Origin: Roseobacter sp. MH60115
GTDB lineage: Bacteria; Pseudomonadota; Alphaproteobacteria; Rhodobacterales; Rhodobacteraceae
Reading direction: 5' to 3'
DNA: 64,000 nt
Assembly (NCBI RefSeq): GCF_015644665.1
Contig: NZ_JADOBQ010000003.1
Span: 186,001-250,000 of the forward strand
Shown here: positions 18,711 to 27,928 of the stretch, piece after piece
How positions within the stretch are numbered: position 1 is the first letter of the stretch
How the letters are laid out: each line of letters begins with the position of its first letter
Notes under the pieces: model-generated
The model's input: only the letters and a program-made list of their open reading frames with translations
The model's database searches: none
What the model was told of the DNA's origin: nothing
Program-made: the position numbers and the translations under genes

Positions 18711-19499
18711 ATGCGACACTGGCTTGCCTTGCTCCTGATCCTGCCCACCTTCCTGTCCGCACAAGATGTCGAAGTGGATGTGGAGCTCTTCCTGGCCGTG
18801 GATGTCTCGCGTTCCATGTCGCCTGCGGAGCTGGAAATCCAGCGGCGCGGCTATGCCGAAGCGCTCACCAGCCCGCAGGTGATGGAGGCCATTGAGAACG
18901 GTCTGTTGGGCCGCATCGCCATTACCTATGTGGAATGGGCGGGCGAGTACTCGCAGCGGGTTGTCGTGCCCTGGACCTTGCTGGCCACACGACGGGAGGC
19001 GCAAGCGATTGCGCACAGGATCACGGCCCGGTTCGATGCGGGGCTCAGGCGCACGTCCATCTCGGGTGCCCTGCTCTATGCCGCGGAGGATTTCGATGGG
19101 AACGGCTTTCAGGGCCTGCGCCGGGTGATCGATGTCTCCGGCGACGGGCCGAACAATCAGGGCCGCCCGGTGGAACGCGCCCGTGATGCGGCGCTGGCAG
19201 AGGGGTTCATCATCAACGGTTTACCCCTGATGACGCAGGATCAGCTCAGCGAGATCTGGGGCATCCCGGATCTGGACATCTACTACCGGCACTGCGTGAT
19301 CGGCGGACCGGGGGCCTTCGTGATACCGGTTCTGGCCTGGGACCAGTTCGCCGATGCCGTCAAACGCAAGCTGGTGCTGGAGATCGCCGGCCTGCCCGCG
19401 CGCATCTACCCTGCGCAACTCGCACAAGAGCAACCCTACGATTGCCTGATCGGCGAAAAGATGTGGGAGCAGAACCGGGCCTACTTCGATATTCCCTGA
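18711..19499 (+). CDS. DUF1194 domain protein (exported VWA-like)
   Basis: A 262-aa protein with a signal peptide (RHWLALLLILPTFLSAQ, cleavage after about residue 18), then a DUF1194 domain. The DVSRSMS motif near the start is a VWA-type metal site, and RVIDVSGDGPNNQG is the family's second block. It should act in the periplasm. DUF1194 is common in Rhodobacterales and has no assigned function. ATG 18711 is chosen because it starts the signal peptide; a TTG at 18675 is possible but would place 12 polar residues before it. Confidence 0.85.
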   Translation: MRHWLALLLILPTFLSAQDVEVDVELFLAVDVSRSMSPAELEIQRRGYAEALTSPQVMEAIENGLLGRIAITYVEWAGEYSQRVVVPWTLLATRREAQAIAHRITARFDAGLRRTSISGALLYAAEDFDGNGFQGLRRVIDVSGDGPNNQGRPVERARDAALAEGFIINGLPLMTQDQLSEIWGIPDLDIYYRHCVIGGPGAFVIPVLAWDQFADAVKRKLVLEIAGLPARIYPAQLAQEQPYDCLIGEKMWEQNRAYFDIP

Positions 19500-19581
19500 C
19501 AGGGCGGCACCATCTGCGCATGGGCTTGCCCAAGGCCCAATTTCCACTTGACGCTCGCCCGATCCCTGTCAAAACGCGGGG

Positions 19582-20613
19582 ATGGCCAGTGCAGTTCTTT
19601 CCATCGATATGACCGCCTTGATTGACAATTGGCGCAACCTCAGCGCCATGGCGAAATCGGATGCCGGTGCCGTTGTCAAAGCGGACGCCTATGGTCTGGG
19701 GTTGAAGCCCGTCGCCAGCGCCCTGGCCCGGGCGGGCGCCCGCACCTTCTTTGTCGCCATGGCCGAAGAAGGTGCTGCCCTGCGGCAGATCCTTGGCAAG
19801 GGCCCGCAGATCAACGTCTTTTCGGGACATATGGAGGGCGACACCGCCCTGATCCGCGACGCCGACCTGACGCCGATGCTGAATTCCATCGACCAGATGC
19901 TGCGCCATGTGGAGACCCTGCCCGGCCACGCTTTTGGCATCCAACTCGACACCGGCATGAACCGGCTGGGCATGGAAGACGCGGAATGGGCGGCGCTGCG
20001 GGATGTGGCGCTTGGCCAGAACCTGACGCTTGTCATGTCGCACCTCGCCTGTGCCGATGCGCCCGATCACGCGATGAACGCGCGACAGTTGCAAACCTTC
20101 GTAGAGATGACGGACGGGATTGACGCGCCCCGTTCGCTGGCCGCGACCGGTGGCACCCTTTTGGGGTCTGACTATCACTTCGACATGATCCGCCCCGGGA
20201 TCGGGCTCTACGGCGGTCTGCCGTATGTGGATGCCCGCCCGGTCGTGTCCCTGCACATTCCAGTGATCCAGATCCGTGATGTAAGCGTGGGCGAAACGGT
20301 GGGCTATTCGAACACCTGGGTGGCGCGCGGCCCGTCGCGGATTGCCACCATCGCTGCGGGATATGCCGATGGGATCATTCGGGGCATGGGACCAAGCGCG
20401 CATCTGCACACCGGCAGCTCCGCCGTCCCCGTGGTCGGGCGGATTTCCATGGACATGATCGGTGTCGATGTGACAGGCCTCGCCGAGGAGCCCGAAACCC
20501 TGGAACTGATCGGCCCGCATCAATCGGTGGACACCGTTGCCGGATTTGCCGATACCATTGGCTATGAAATTCTGACCTCTCTGGGAGCGCGGTACAAACG
20601 CGTTTACGTCTGA
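19582..20613 (+). CDS. alr: Alanine racemase
   Basis: The 343-aa PLP enzyme interconverts L- and D-alanine for peptidoglycan. The PLP lysine is Lys33 in [10 protein letters not shown], and the catalytic tyrosine lies in ETVGYSNTW. The domain order is an alpha/beta barrel followed by a beta domain ending in [12 protein letters not shown]. Its stop overlaps the next gene's ATG by one base (TGATG), so alr and the transporter genes are translationally linked. Confidence 0.96.
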   Translation: MASAVLSIDMTALIDNWRNLSAMAKSDAGAVVKADAYGLGLKPVASALARAGARTFFVAMAEEGAALRQILGKGPQINVFSGHMEGDTALIRDADLTPMLNSIDQMLRHVETLPGHAFGIQLDTGMNRLGMEDAEWAALRDVALGQNLTLVMSHLACADAPDHAMNARQLQTFVEMTDGIDAPRSLAATGGTLLGSDYHFDMIRPGIGLYGGLPYVDARPVVSLHIPVIQIRDVSVGETVGYSNTWVARGPSRIATIAAGYADGIIRGMGPSAHLHTGSSAVPVVGRISMDMIGVDVTGLAEEPETLELIGPHQSVDTVAGFADTIGYEILTSLGARYKRVYV

Positions 20614-21386
20614 TGAAACCGCTCGCCCTGATAGGCCGCACCGTGATGGCGGCACTGGCCACGATTGGCCGCATCGCCCTCTTCGGCGTGCAGGCCGTCA
20701 GCCATATGCTGCGCCCGCCGTTCTATGGCCGCGAATTCCTCTCTGCCCTGCTCAACATCGGCTGGCTGTCGCTGCCGGTCGTGGGTCTCACAGCCGTCTT
20801 TACCGGGGGCGCACTGGCGCTGCAGATCTACGCGGGCGGCTCACGCTTTAACGCCGAGGCCGTGGTGCCGCAGATCGTCGCCGTGGGCATGGTGCGCGAA
20901 CTTGGCCCGGTGCTGGTCGGCCTCATGATCGCTGCCCGCGTGACCTCTTCCATTGCCGCCGAAATTGCGACCATGAAAGTGACGGAACAGATTGACGCGC
21001 TGGTGACGCTGTCCACGCATCCGATGAAGTACCTGACCGTCCCACGGGTACTCGCGGCCGTTCTGGTCGTGCCGCTGCTGGTGGGCGTGGGTGACATCAT
21101 CGGCGTCTTTGGCGGCTATGCCGTGGCCACAGGCACGCTCGGGTTCAACCCGGCGGGCTACATCCGCAACACCGTGAATTTTCTGGAGCCGCTGGACATC
21201 ATCTCCTCGCTCACCAAAGGCGCGGTCTTCGGCTTTGCCGCCGCCCTGATGGGGTGCTTTCACGGCATGAATTCCGGACGCGGTGCCATGGGCGTGGGAC
21301 GGGCCACGAAATCCGCCGTCGAAGGTGCCGCAATCCTGATCCTCGCCGCCAATTTCGTGCTCACAGGGGTGTTTTTCACGCTATGA
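20613..21386 (+). CDS. MlaE-type ABC transporter permease
   Basis: The 257-aa membrane protein has five or so hydrophobic segments and the MlaE/YrbE family blocks AVGMVRELGPVLVGLMIAAR and EIATMKVTEQIDAL. Family members move phospholipids or other lipids between the inner and outer membranes. It overlaps alr by 1 base and the ATPase by 4 bases (ATGA). No MlaD-like substrate-binding gene follows, unlike in a complete mla cluster; it may be encoded elsewhere. Confidence 0.92.
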   Translation: MKPLALIGRTVMAALATIGRIALFGVQAVSHMLRPPFYGREFLSALLNIGWLSLPVVGLTAVFTGGALALQIYAGGSRFNAEAVVPQIVAVGMVRELGPVLVGLMIAARVTSSIAAEIATMKVTEQIDALVTLSTHPMKYLTVPRVLAAVLVVPLLVGVGDIIGVFGGYAVATGTLGFNPAGYIRNTVNFLEPLDIISSLTKGAVFGFAAALMGCFHGMNSGRGAMGVGRATKSAVEGAAILILAANFVLTGVFFTL

Positions 21387-22129
21387 TCGAGATGAAGGGC
21401 ATCCAGAAAGCTTTCGGGTCGAACCACGTGCTGCGCGGCCTCGACCTGTCGATCCCCAAGGGCACCTCCATGGTGATCATTGGCGGGTCGGGCACCGGTA
21501 AATCCATTGCGCTGAAGTGCATCCTCGGCCTCGTCAAGCAGGACAGCGGCAGCATCACCGTCGATGGTCAGGACGCGAGCAAAGGGGATCGCGATGCCTT
21601 TCTGGCGCGGTTCGGCATGCTCTTTCAGGGCGGCGCGCTCTTTGACAGCCTGCCGGTCTGGCAGAACGTCGCCTTTCGCCTGCTGCGCGGCTCGCTTAAA
21701 CGCCCGCGTGAAGAAGCGCGCGAGATTGCCATCGAAAAACTGCGCCGCGTCGGCCTGAAACCGGATGTGGCCGACCGTCTGCCTGCTGAGCTATCGGGCG
21801 GTATGGCCAAACGTGTGGGTCTCGCCCGCGCCATCGCCGCCGAACCCGAGATTATCTTTTTCGACGAACCCACAACCGGCCTCGACCCGATCATGTCCGG
21901 CGTGATCAACGAGCTTATCCGCGAGATCGTGGTGGAGATGGGCGCGACGGCCATGACCATCACCCACGACATGACCTCCGTGCGCGCCATCGCCGACAAT
22001 ATCGCCATGCTGCATGATGGCGTGATCCAATGGACCGGACCGGTGAGCCAGATGGATACCAGCGGCAATCCCTATCTGGACCAGTTCATCCAAGGTAAGG
22101 CCGACGGCCCGATCGAAGCTGTCAGGTAA
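21383..22129 (+). CDS. MlaF-type ABC transporter ATP-binding protein
   Basis: A 248-aa ABC ATPase with Walker A GGSGTGKS, signature LSGGMAKR (the Met-Ala form typical of MlaF), and Walker B IIFFDEPTTGLDP. It pairs with the preceding MlaE-type permease; the ATG overlaps the permease stop by 4 bases. The D-loop and His switch (TITHDM) are intact, so it should be active. Lipid transport across the cell envelope is inferred from the family. Two hairpins follow it. Confidence 0.93.
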   Translation: MIEMKGIQKAFGSNHVLRGLDLSIPKGTSMVIIGGSGTGKSIALKCILGLVKQDSGSITVDGQDASKGDRDAFLARFGMLFQGGALFDSLPVWQNVAFRLLRGSLKRPREEAREIAIEKLRRVGLKPDVADRLPAELSGGMAKRVGLARAIAAEPEIIFFDEPTTGLDPIMSGVINELIREIVVEMGATAMTITHDMTSVRAIADNIAMLHDGVIQWTGPVSQMDTSGNPYLDQFIQGKADGPIEAVR

Positions 22130-22135
22130 GGGTTT

Positions 22136-22192
22136 CGGCGACAATCTTCGCCGGAACAAACGGTTGATCACGCCCCGCGAACAATCTTCGCG
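22136..22192. repeat. Two tandem hairpins with a shared loop sequence
   Basis: The first stem pairs CGGCGA (22136-22141) with TCGCCG (22148-22153) around CAATCT. The second pairs CGCGAA (22176-22181) with TTCGCG (22187-22192) around CAATC. Stem sequences differ but the loop is conserved, and both lie just after the MlaF-type gene. No T-run follows. They may be RNA-protein sites, an mRNA stabiliser, or a Rho-related 3' end. Confidence 0.55.
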
Positions 22193-22206
22193 CATAGGGT
22201 GCGCCG

Positions 22207-22234
22207 TTCACCAATATCCTGCTTTCATTATAAT
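22207..22234 (+). promoter_or_regulatory. Strong sigma-70 promoter candidate
   Basis: TTCACC (22207-22212) and a perfect TATAAT (22229-22234) are separated by 16 bp in a locally AT-rich stretch. It would drive the membrane coiled-coil gene at 22316 and perhaps radA-cvpA. Confidence 0.6.
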
Positions 22235-22315
22235 TTTCGCCAGTTTTATGTTATTCTTGCTTTGTACCGGCGTTTTCTTGCCGATCTGTAGTGATTTTGT
22301 TCGGAGTAATTCATC

Positions 22316-23074
22316 ATGGAACAGGCCCGCCCTCTTGTCGCGATTGCCCGCTCTGTCTGTCAGACCTTTTCGCTCTTTCTGATCGTCACCTCCGCGATTG
22401 TGCTGGTGATTGGTTCCGCACTGGCGTTTGCCGGGCTGCTGCCCTGGCTGGAGCTGCAGGTGGGTGTGAACGGTGTGCCGGTCGATCAGGCAGGCATGTA
22501 CGCACAGCTGGCCTTGACCGCCTTGCTTCTGGTGCTGTGCTTTTTCGTGCCCACCAACAGCCGCATCCTGCGGTTGGAGGCAGCGCATCACGGGTTTTCG
22601 ATGCGCATGGAGGACGTGACCCGGGCCTATGCGCTGGCCCATGCGGAAGACCGCAAGGGTGTTTTTCAAGCCACGGCGGAATATGACGCGGTCAAGGAGC
22701 GCATGGAATTTCTGCGCGATCATCCGGATCTGAGCAGTCTGGAGCCCGATCTTCTGGAAGTGGCCGCGCAAATGAGCCAGATCAGCCAGAGCCTCGCGCA
22801 AGCCTATGCCGACGAAAAGGTAGATCGCGCGCGGGAGTTTCTTGTGCAGCGGCAGCAGGAGGTTGCGCTGTTTCAAGACCGGCTCGACCATGCCAAGGCG
22901 CTGAACTACGACATCCGTCAGTGGCTGAACCGGGTAGAGATGGACGAAGCGGTGGCGCAGTCCCAACTGGACCGGCTGGTCAGTGAGTTGGATGAAGTAT
23001 TGCCCGAAGCCCGAAAGCAGGCAAAGGGCACCGCCGGACGCGTTGTGCGTCTGAGCAACGTTGCCGCTGAGTAG
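22316..23074 (+). CDS. Membrane-anchored coiled-coil protein (sometimes annotated as DNA repair protein)
   Basis: The 252-aa protein has two transmembrane helices (about residues 17-43 and 62-82) followed by a charged, helical, coiled-coil-like cytoplasmic part to the end. Roseobacter homologues are often named DNA repair protein, probably because radA lies downstream; nothing in the sequence supports catalysis. It has its own promoter (22207-22234) and is separated from radA by 50 bp. Function is unknown; a scaffold or envelope role is equally possible. Confidence 0.75.
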   Translation: MEQARPLVAIARSVCQTFSLFLIVTSAIVLVIGSALAFAGLLPWLELQVGVNGVPVDQAGMYAQLALTALLLVLCFFVPTNSRILRLEAAHHGFSMRMEDVTRAYALAHAEDRKGVFQATAEYDAVKERMEFLRDHPDLSSLEPDLLEVAAQMSQISQSLAQAYADEKVDRAREFLVQRQQEVALFQDRLDHAKALNYDIRQWLNRVEMDEAVAQSQLDRLVSELDEVLPEARKQAKGTAGRVVRLSNVAAE

Positions 23075-23124
23075 CCCACGCTTTACCCTTTGACGCGGCA
23101 GGACGGCTGGGGCATGAAAGCCGA

Positions 23125-24486
23125 ATGGCAAAATCCCCCTCCTTTTCCTGTTCCGCCTGCGGCAATGTCACCACCAAATGGGCCGGGCGCTGCGAAGCCT
23201 GCGGCGAGTGGAACACCATCTCCGAAGACGCCGGCATCTCAAAAGGTCCAGCCAAATCGCTGGGCGGCAAGCGCGGTGCGTCGATTGTCCTGACCGATCT
23301 TGCGACCGAAGAGGCCCCGCCGCCCCGGACCAAAGCGGGGATCGAGGAATTGGACCGCGTTCTGGGTGGGGGTCTGGTACCGGCCTCTGCGATCCTCGTG
23401 GGTGGCGATCCGGGCATCGGCAAATCCACCCTGCTCCTACAGGCCGCGGCGCAATTTGCCCGCTCGGGTCTCAAGACCATCTATGTCTCCGGCGAAGAGG
23501 CCGCGGCGCAGGTGCGCATGCGCGCGCAACGGCTCGGGCTGGCGGATGCCCCGGTAAAGCTGGCCGCCGAAACCAACCTACGCGATATTCTGACCACGCT
23601 GGAGGCGGAGAAACCGCAGCTGGCCATCATCGATTCCATCCAGACCATGTGGGCCGACAATGTGGAAAGCGCGCCCGGCTCGGTCAGCCAGGTCCGTGCC
23701 GCCGCCCATGAGTTGACCAGTTTCGCCAAGCGCAAGGGGATCAGCGTGATCCTCGTGGGCCATGTGACCAAGGAAGGCCAGATCGCAGGCCCCCGCGTGG
23801 TCGAGCATATGGTCGATACCGTGCTCTATTTCGAGGGCGAGCGTGGCCACCAGTTCCGCATCCTGCGCGCGGTGAAAAACCGCTTTGGCCCGGCGGATGA
23901 GATCGGCGTCTTCGAGATGACCGGCCAGGGGTTGTCCGAGGTCGCCAACCCCTCCGCGCTCTTTCTCTCTGAACGGGGGGAACCCTCACCTGGATCTGTC
24001 GTCTTTGCCGGGGTTGAAGGGACACGCCCCGTTCTGGTGGAATTTCAGGCCCTTGTCGCCCCCTCCCCCCATGCACAGGCGCGCCGCACGGTTGTGGGCT
24101 GGGATGGCGGGCGGCTCGCCATGATCCTCGCGGTGCTGGAGGCGCGCTGTGGCATCCCCTTTGCCGGCCTCGACGTCTATCTCAATGTCGCAGGCGGCAT
24201 GAAGGTCTCCGAGCCTGCCGCCGATCTCGCCGTGGCCGCGGCCCTCCTGAGCGCCCGGGAAGACGCGGCATTGCCCGCCGACACGGTGGTTTTTGGCGAA
24301 ATCAGCCTCTCCGGCGCGCTGCGTCCCGCCACTCAGACCGAAAACAGGTTGAAAGAGGCGCAAAAACTTGGTTTCACCGCTGCAATTGCCCCCGGGGGCG
24401 GCAAAGCTGTTGGTGTCAGCGGGATTTCCCTGAACACGATGAGCGATCTGACCGGCTTTGTGGGCGAAATATTTGGCGCAGGCTGA
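23125..24486 (+). CDS. radA: DNA repair protein RadA (Sms)
   Basis: The 453-aa protein has the complete RadA layout. A C4 zinc finger (Cys9, Cys12, Cys23, Cys26) is followed by a RecA-like ATPase with Walker A GDPGIGKST and the RadA-specific KNRFG motif, then a C-terminal Lon-protease-like domain. RadA is a DnaB-like branch-migration helicase in recombinational repair. It starts 50 bp after the coiled-coil gene and is followed by cvpA. Confidence 0.97.
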   Translation: MAKSPSFSCSACGNVTTKWAGRCEACGEWNTISEDAGISKGPAKSLGGKRGASIVLTDLATEEAPPPRTKAGIEELDRVLGGGLVPASAILVGGDPGIGKSTLLLQAAAQFARSGLKTIYVSGEEAAAQVRMRAQRLGLADAPVKLAAETNLRDILTTLEAEKPQLAIIDSIQTMWADNVESAPGSVSQVRAAAHELTSFAKRKGISVILVGHVTKEGQIAGPRVVEHMVDTVLYFEGERGHQFRILRAVKNRFGPADEIGVFEMTGQGLSEVANPSALFLSERGEPSPGSVVFAGVEGTRPVLVEFQALVAPSPHAQARRTVVGWDGGRLAMILAVLEARCGIPFAGLDVYLNVAGGMKVSEPAADLAVAAALLSAREDAALPADTVVFGEISLSGALRPATQTENRLKEAQKLGFTAAIAPGGGKAVGVSGISLNTMSDLTGFVGEIFGAG

Positions 24487-24515
24487 AAGCCAAAAACGGA
24501 GAGGCGTTGAGCACT

Positions 24516-25070
24516 ATGGAAGGTTTTACCATCATTGACGGCGTTGTGGCGCTGGTCATCATCGTCTCGGCGCTTCTGGCCTACGGGCGCGGGCTTGTGC
24601 GCGAAGTCATGGCGATTGTCGGCTGGATCGCCGCTGCTGTGCTGGGGTTTCTCTTTGCGCCGCAGGTGGAACCGCTGGTGCGCGAAATCCCCGTTGTCGG
24701 TGAATTCCTCGCAGACAGCTGCGAGCTGTCGATCATCGGCGCCTTTGCCCTCGTCTTTGCCGTGGCGCTGATCGTGGTGTCGCTTTTTACGCCGCTCTTT
24801 GCCTCGGTGGTACAGCGATCCGCCCTTGGCGGCATCGACCAGGGGTTTGGCTTTGTCTTTGGGGTGGCGCGGGGCGTGTTGCTCGTGGCCATCGCCTTCT
24901 TTGTCTATGAGACCGTGGTCACAGGCGAAACCTACACCGTTGTCGATGAAAGCCGTTCTGCCGTGGTTTTTGGGCAAGTCTCCGACCGCATCCAGAACTC
25001 AGAGCCTGAGCAGGCGCTTGGTTGGATCACCCAGCAATATGAAACGCTTGTCGGCAACTGCGGCGCCTGA
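24516..25070 (+). CDS. cvpA: CvpA family membrane protein
   Basis: The product is a membrane protein of about 184 aa with four predicted helices and the CvpA family pattern near ALLAYGRGLVREVMAIVGWIAA. CvpA is named for colicin V production; its position directly before purF matches the E. coli cvpA-purF order, and recent work links the family to envelope stress. ATG 24516 is chosen, but an in-frame TTG at 24507 has a better-spaced GGAG, so the start could be three residues earlier. Confidence 0.9.
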   Translation: MEGFTIIDGVVALVIIVSALLAYGRGLVREVMAIVGWIAAAVLGFLFAPQVEPLVREIPVVGEFLADSCELSIIGAFALVFAVALIVVSLFTPLFASVVQRSALGGIDQGFGFVFGVARGVLLVAIAFFVYETVVTGETYTVVDESRSAVVFGQVSDRIQNSEPEQALGWITQQYETLVGNCGA

Positions 25071-25225
25071 TTTTTCTGCGGAGAGCTGCAGGTTTCCCGC
25101 AAGACGTGTTGCCACCGTTGCCGCGAGGCGACAATTCCGCGTGAGATCATGATAGTTTCGTGACAGTAGCCGCCTGACACCCTACATACGGGGCGACGCC
25201 TCTTACCGGATTCGGAGCTGCCCCG

Positions 25226-26719
25226 TTGTCCAAGATCATGCCTCCCGCACATCCTTTTGACACCTCCTTTCTGCGCGACGCGGAGGAGGACGACAAGCTC
25301 AAGGAGGAATGCGGGGTTTTCGGGGTCATCGGCGTCGGGGATGCCGCGAATTTCGTGGCCCTCGGTCTACACGCCCTGCAGCATCGCGGGCAGGAGGCCG
25401 GCGGTATCGTCAGCCATCACCCGGAACACGGGTTCCAATCCGCCCGGCGCTTTGGCTACGTGCGCGACAATTTCACCTCGCAGAAGGTGATGGAAACCCT
25501 GCCCGGCCCGCTGGCCATCGGCCATGTGCGCTATTCCACCACCGGCTCCAAGGGCCAGACGGCGATCCGCGACGTGCAGCCCTTCTTTGGCGAATTCGCC
25601 ATGGGCGGGGCGGCGATTGCGCACAATGGCAACATCACCAATGCCAACGCCCTGCGGCGCGAGCTGATCGAGCGTGGCTCGATCTTTCAATCGTCTTCGG
25701 ATAGCGAATGCATCATCCACCTGATGGCTCGCTCGCTGCAACGCACCATCCCCGAACGCATGGAGGACGCGCTGCGCCGGGTCGAAGGCGCCTTCTCCGT
25801 GGTCGCCATGACCCGCACCAAACTGATTGGCGTGCGCGATCCGCTGGGCGTACGTCCGCTGGTGCTGGGCAAGGTGGGCGAAGGCTGGGCGCTCAGTTCC
25901 GAGACCTGCGCGCTGGACATCATCGGCGGCGAATTCATCCGCGAGATCGAGCCGGGCGAAATGGTGGTGATCACCGCCAACGGCGTGGAATCGCACTTCC
26001 CCTTCCGGCCGCAAAAACCACGCTTCTGCATCTTTGAACATGTCTATTTCAGCCGTCCTGACAGCATCCTCGGGGGCCGCTCCGTCTATGAAACGCGCGA
26101 GGCCATCGGACGCGAGCTGGCCAAGGAATCTCCCGTCGAGGCCGATCTGGTCTGCCCCGTGCCCGACAGCGGTACACCGGCGGCCATCGGCTATTCGCTG
26201 GCCTCGGGCATTCCCTACGCCATGGGCATCATCCGCAACCAATACATGGGCCGCACCTTCATCGAGCCGACCGAGCAAATCCGCAACATGGGTGTACGGC
26301 TGAAGCTCAATGTCAATCGCGCGCTGATCAAGGGCAAGCGGGTCATTCTGGTGGACGACAGCGTGGTGCGCGGCACCACCAGCCGCAAGATCAAGGAGAT
26401 GATCTTGGATGCAGGCGCCAAGGAAGTGCATTTCCGCATCGCCTCGCCCCCCACTGCCTGGCCCTGTTTCTACGGCGTGGATACGCCCCAGCGCGAAAAA
26501 CTGCTGGCCGCCACCATGTCCGAAGAGGAAATGCGCGACCATCTGCAGGTGGACAGCCTCAAGTTCATCTCGCTGGATGGCCTCTACCGTGCCGTGGGCG
26601 AGGCCGATGGCCGCAACAGCGTGCAGCCGCAATACTGTGATGCCTGTTTCTCCGGCGAATACCCGGTTGAGCCCGCCGACCAGATCGAAAGCGGTTTCGA
26701 GATGAAGGCGGCGGAGTAG
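25226..26719 (+). CDS. purF: Amidophosphoribosyltransferase
   Basis: The 497-aa enzyme makes phosphoribosylamine, the first committed step of purine synthesis. It is the Bacillus-type enzyme: a propeptide of 28 residues precedes the glutaminase nucleophile Cys29 in EECGVFG, and the four cysteines that hold a [4Fe-4S] cluster are present (PRFCIFEHVYF, WPCFYGVD, and CDAC). The PRPP motif is VILVDDSVVRGTT. The start is read as TTG 25226, with GGAG eight bases before it; the in-frame ATG 25238 is 20 bases from that site. Confidence 0.96.
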   Translation: MSKIMPPAHPFDTSFLRDAEEDDKLKEECGVFGVIGVGDAANFVALGLHALQHRGQEAGGIVSHHPEHGFQSARRFGYVRDNFTSQKVMETLPGPLAIGHVRYSTTGSKGQTAIRDVQPFFGEFAMGGAAIAHNGNITNANALRRELIERGSIFQSSSDSECIIHLMARSLQRTIPERMEDALRRVEGAFSVVAMTRTKLIGVRDPLGVRPLVLGKVGEGWALSSETCALDIIGGEFIREIEPGEMVVITANGVESHFPFRPQKPRFCIFEHVYFSRPDSILGGRSVYETREAIGRELAKESPVEADLVCPVPDSGTPAAIGYSLASGIPYAMGIIRNQYMGRTFIEPTEQIRNMGVRLKLNVNRALIKGKRVILVDDSVVRGTTSRKIKEMILDAGAKEVHFRIASPPTAWPCFYGVDTPQREKLLAATMSEEEMRDHLQVDSLKFISLDGLYRAVGEADGRNSVQPQYCDACFSGEYPVEPADQIESGFEMKAAE

Positions 26720-26765
26720 CCCTCTCCTGACAATAGCCGTCAGCAGAGGGCGTCAGAATAACAGA

Positions 26766-27170
26766 ATGCACCCCCTACCCGATGACATCGCCGCGACGAT
26801 TGAAGCCTGGCCCAAAGCCGCACAGGTTCGATTTGCGGCCTTGCGGGAAGCCCTGCATGACGTCGCTGCTCGCGCCGATATCGGCGAGGTGACCGAGACC
26901 CTGAAGTGGGGCCAACCGTCATGGCTGCCTGCCAAACCACGGATCGGCTCCACCCTGCGCTGTGGCTGGCATGCCAGCGATCCGGATCGTTTCAGCCTCT
27001 ACGTGCATTGCCAGACCACCCTCGCGGAGGCGATGCGCAGCCTTTATCCGCAGGCCTTTGACTATGACGGCCAGCGGGCCCTGCGCATGTCGCTGGCGAC
27101 CCCCACCCCGATGGAGGCGATGGAGCACTGCGCCCTTCTGACGCTGACCTATCACCGCAAGAGCGCTTGA
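26766..27170 (+). CDS. DUF1801 domain protein
   Basis: A 134-aa soluble protein of the DUF1801 family, with the family-type LKWGQPSWL and ATPTPMEAMEHC blocks. The fold is probably an alpha/beta domain related to the YdhG group; no enzyme activity is established. It lies between purF and a short-chain dehydrogenase, all on the plus strand. Confidence 0.8.
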   Translation: MHPLPDDIAATIEAWPKAAQVRFAALREALHDVAARADIGEVTETLKWGQPSWLPAKPRIGSTLRCGWHASDPDRFSLYVHCQTTLAEAMRSLYPQAFDYDGQRALRMSLATPTPMEAMEHCALLTLTYHRKSA

Positions 27171-27201
27171 CGCGCGCGCGCAACCCGCGCATGACCGCCG
27201 C

Positions 27202-27855
27202 ATGACAAAAACAGCCCTTATCACCGGCGCGTCCCGTGGCCTTGGCGCCGCCCTCGCCGAAGCCCTCTGCCCCTCCCACCACATCATCGCCGTGGCCAAA
27301 ACCACCGGCGCGCTGGAAGAGCTGGACGACCGGATCACCGCACAAGGCGGCAGCGCCACACTCGCCCCGATGGATGTGACCAACGCAGAAGCCATGGCGA
27401 CGCTCTGCCGGGGTATCTTCGACCGCTGGGGCAGCCTTGATCTATGGCTGCACACCGCCATCCACGCGGCTCCTTTGGCGCCCGCCGATCACATTGATGC
27501 CAAGGATTTCGCCAAATCCACCGCCTGCAACGTCACCGCCACCGCCACGCTGATCAGCTATGTTGCCCCTCTGCTGGGCCAAAACGGGCAGGCGGCATTC
27601 TTCGATGATCCAAACGCAGGCGCAAAATTCTTCGGCAGCTACGGCGCCACCAAATCCGCGCAAATCACCCTCGCCAAAAGCTGGCAGGCCGAAACCATCA
27701 AAACCGGCCCCAGGGTTCACATCCTGACACCGGAACCGATGCCTACGGCCACCCGCGCCCGCTTCTTTCCCGGCGAGGACCGCGCGCCCCTGAACGATCC
27801 CGCTGGGCAGGCGAAACGGCTTCTGGCAGAGATACAGGTTTCATCGGCACTATAA
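27202..27855 (+). CDS. SDR family oxidoreductase
   Basis: The 217-aa protein has the nucleotide-binding [10 protein letters not shown] motif and the catalytic YGATK (Tyr-x3-Lys) pair, so it should be an active NAD(P)H-dependent oxidoreductase. It is a little shorter than classical SDRs (about 250 aa). The substrate is unknown. An intergenic repeat fragment follows its stop, then surE. Confidence 0.88.
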   Translation: MTKTALITGASRGLGAALAEALCPSHHIIAVAKTTGALEELDDRITAQGGSATLAPMDVTNAEAMATLCRGIFDRWGSLDLWLHTAIHAAPLAPADHIDAKDFAKSTACNVTATATLISYVAPLLGQNGQAAFFDDPNAGAKFFGSYGATKSAQITLAKSWQAETIKTGPRVHILTPEPMPTATRARFFPGEDRAPLNDPAGQAKRLLAEIQVSSAL

Positions 27856-27872
27856 ATATGCCCGCCGGAGGC
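27855..27872 (+). repeat. Dispersed intergenic repeat, copy C (partial)
   Basis: Only the right part of the element is recognisable: AAATATGCCCGCCGGAGG. It matches the right half of copy B closely, but the TTCTGGCC left half is absent. It is in the SDR-surE gap. Confidence 0.5.
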
Positions 27873-27928
27873 ACCCACCCTTGCCGCCTGCACACCCCTC
27901 GCCTATCAAGGCGCAAAGGGACCCATTC

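Noticed and set aside
22136-22192. Intrinsic terminator after the MlaF-type gene
   Set aside because: The two hairpins lack a following T-run, so they are listed as repeats and not as a terminator.
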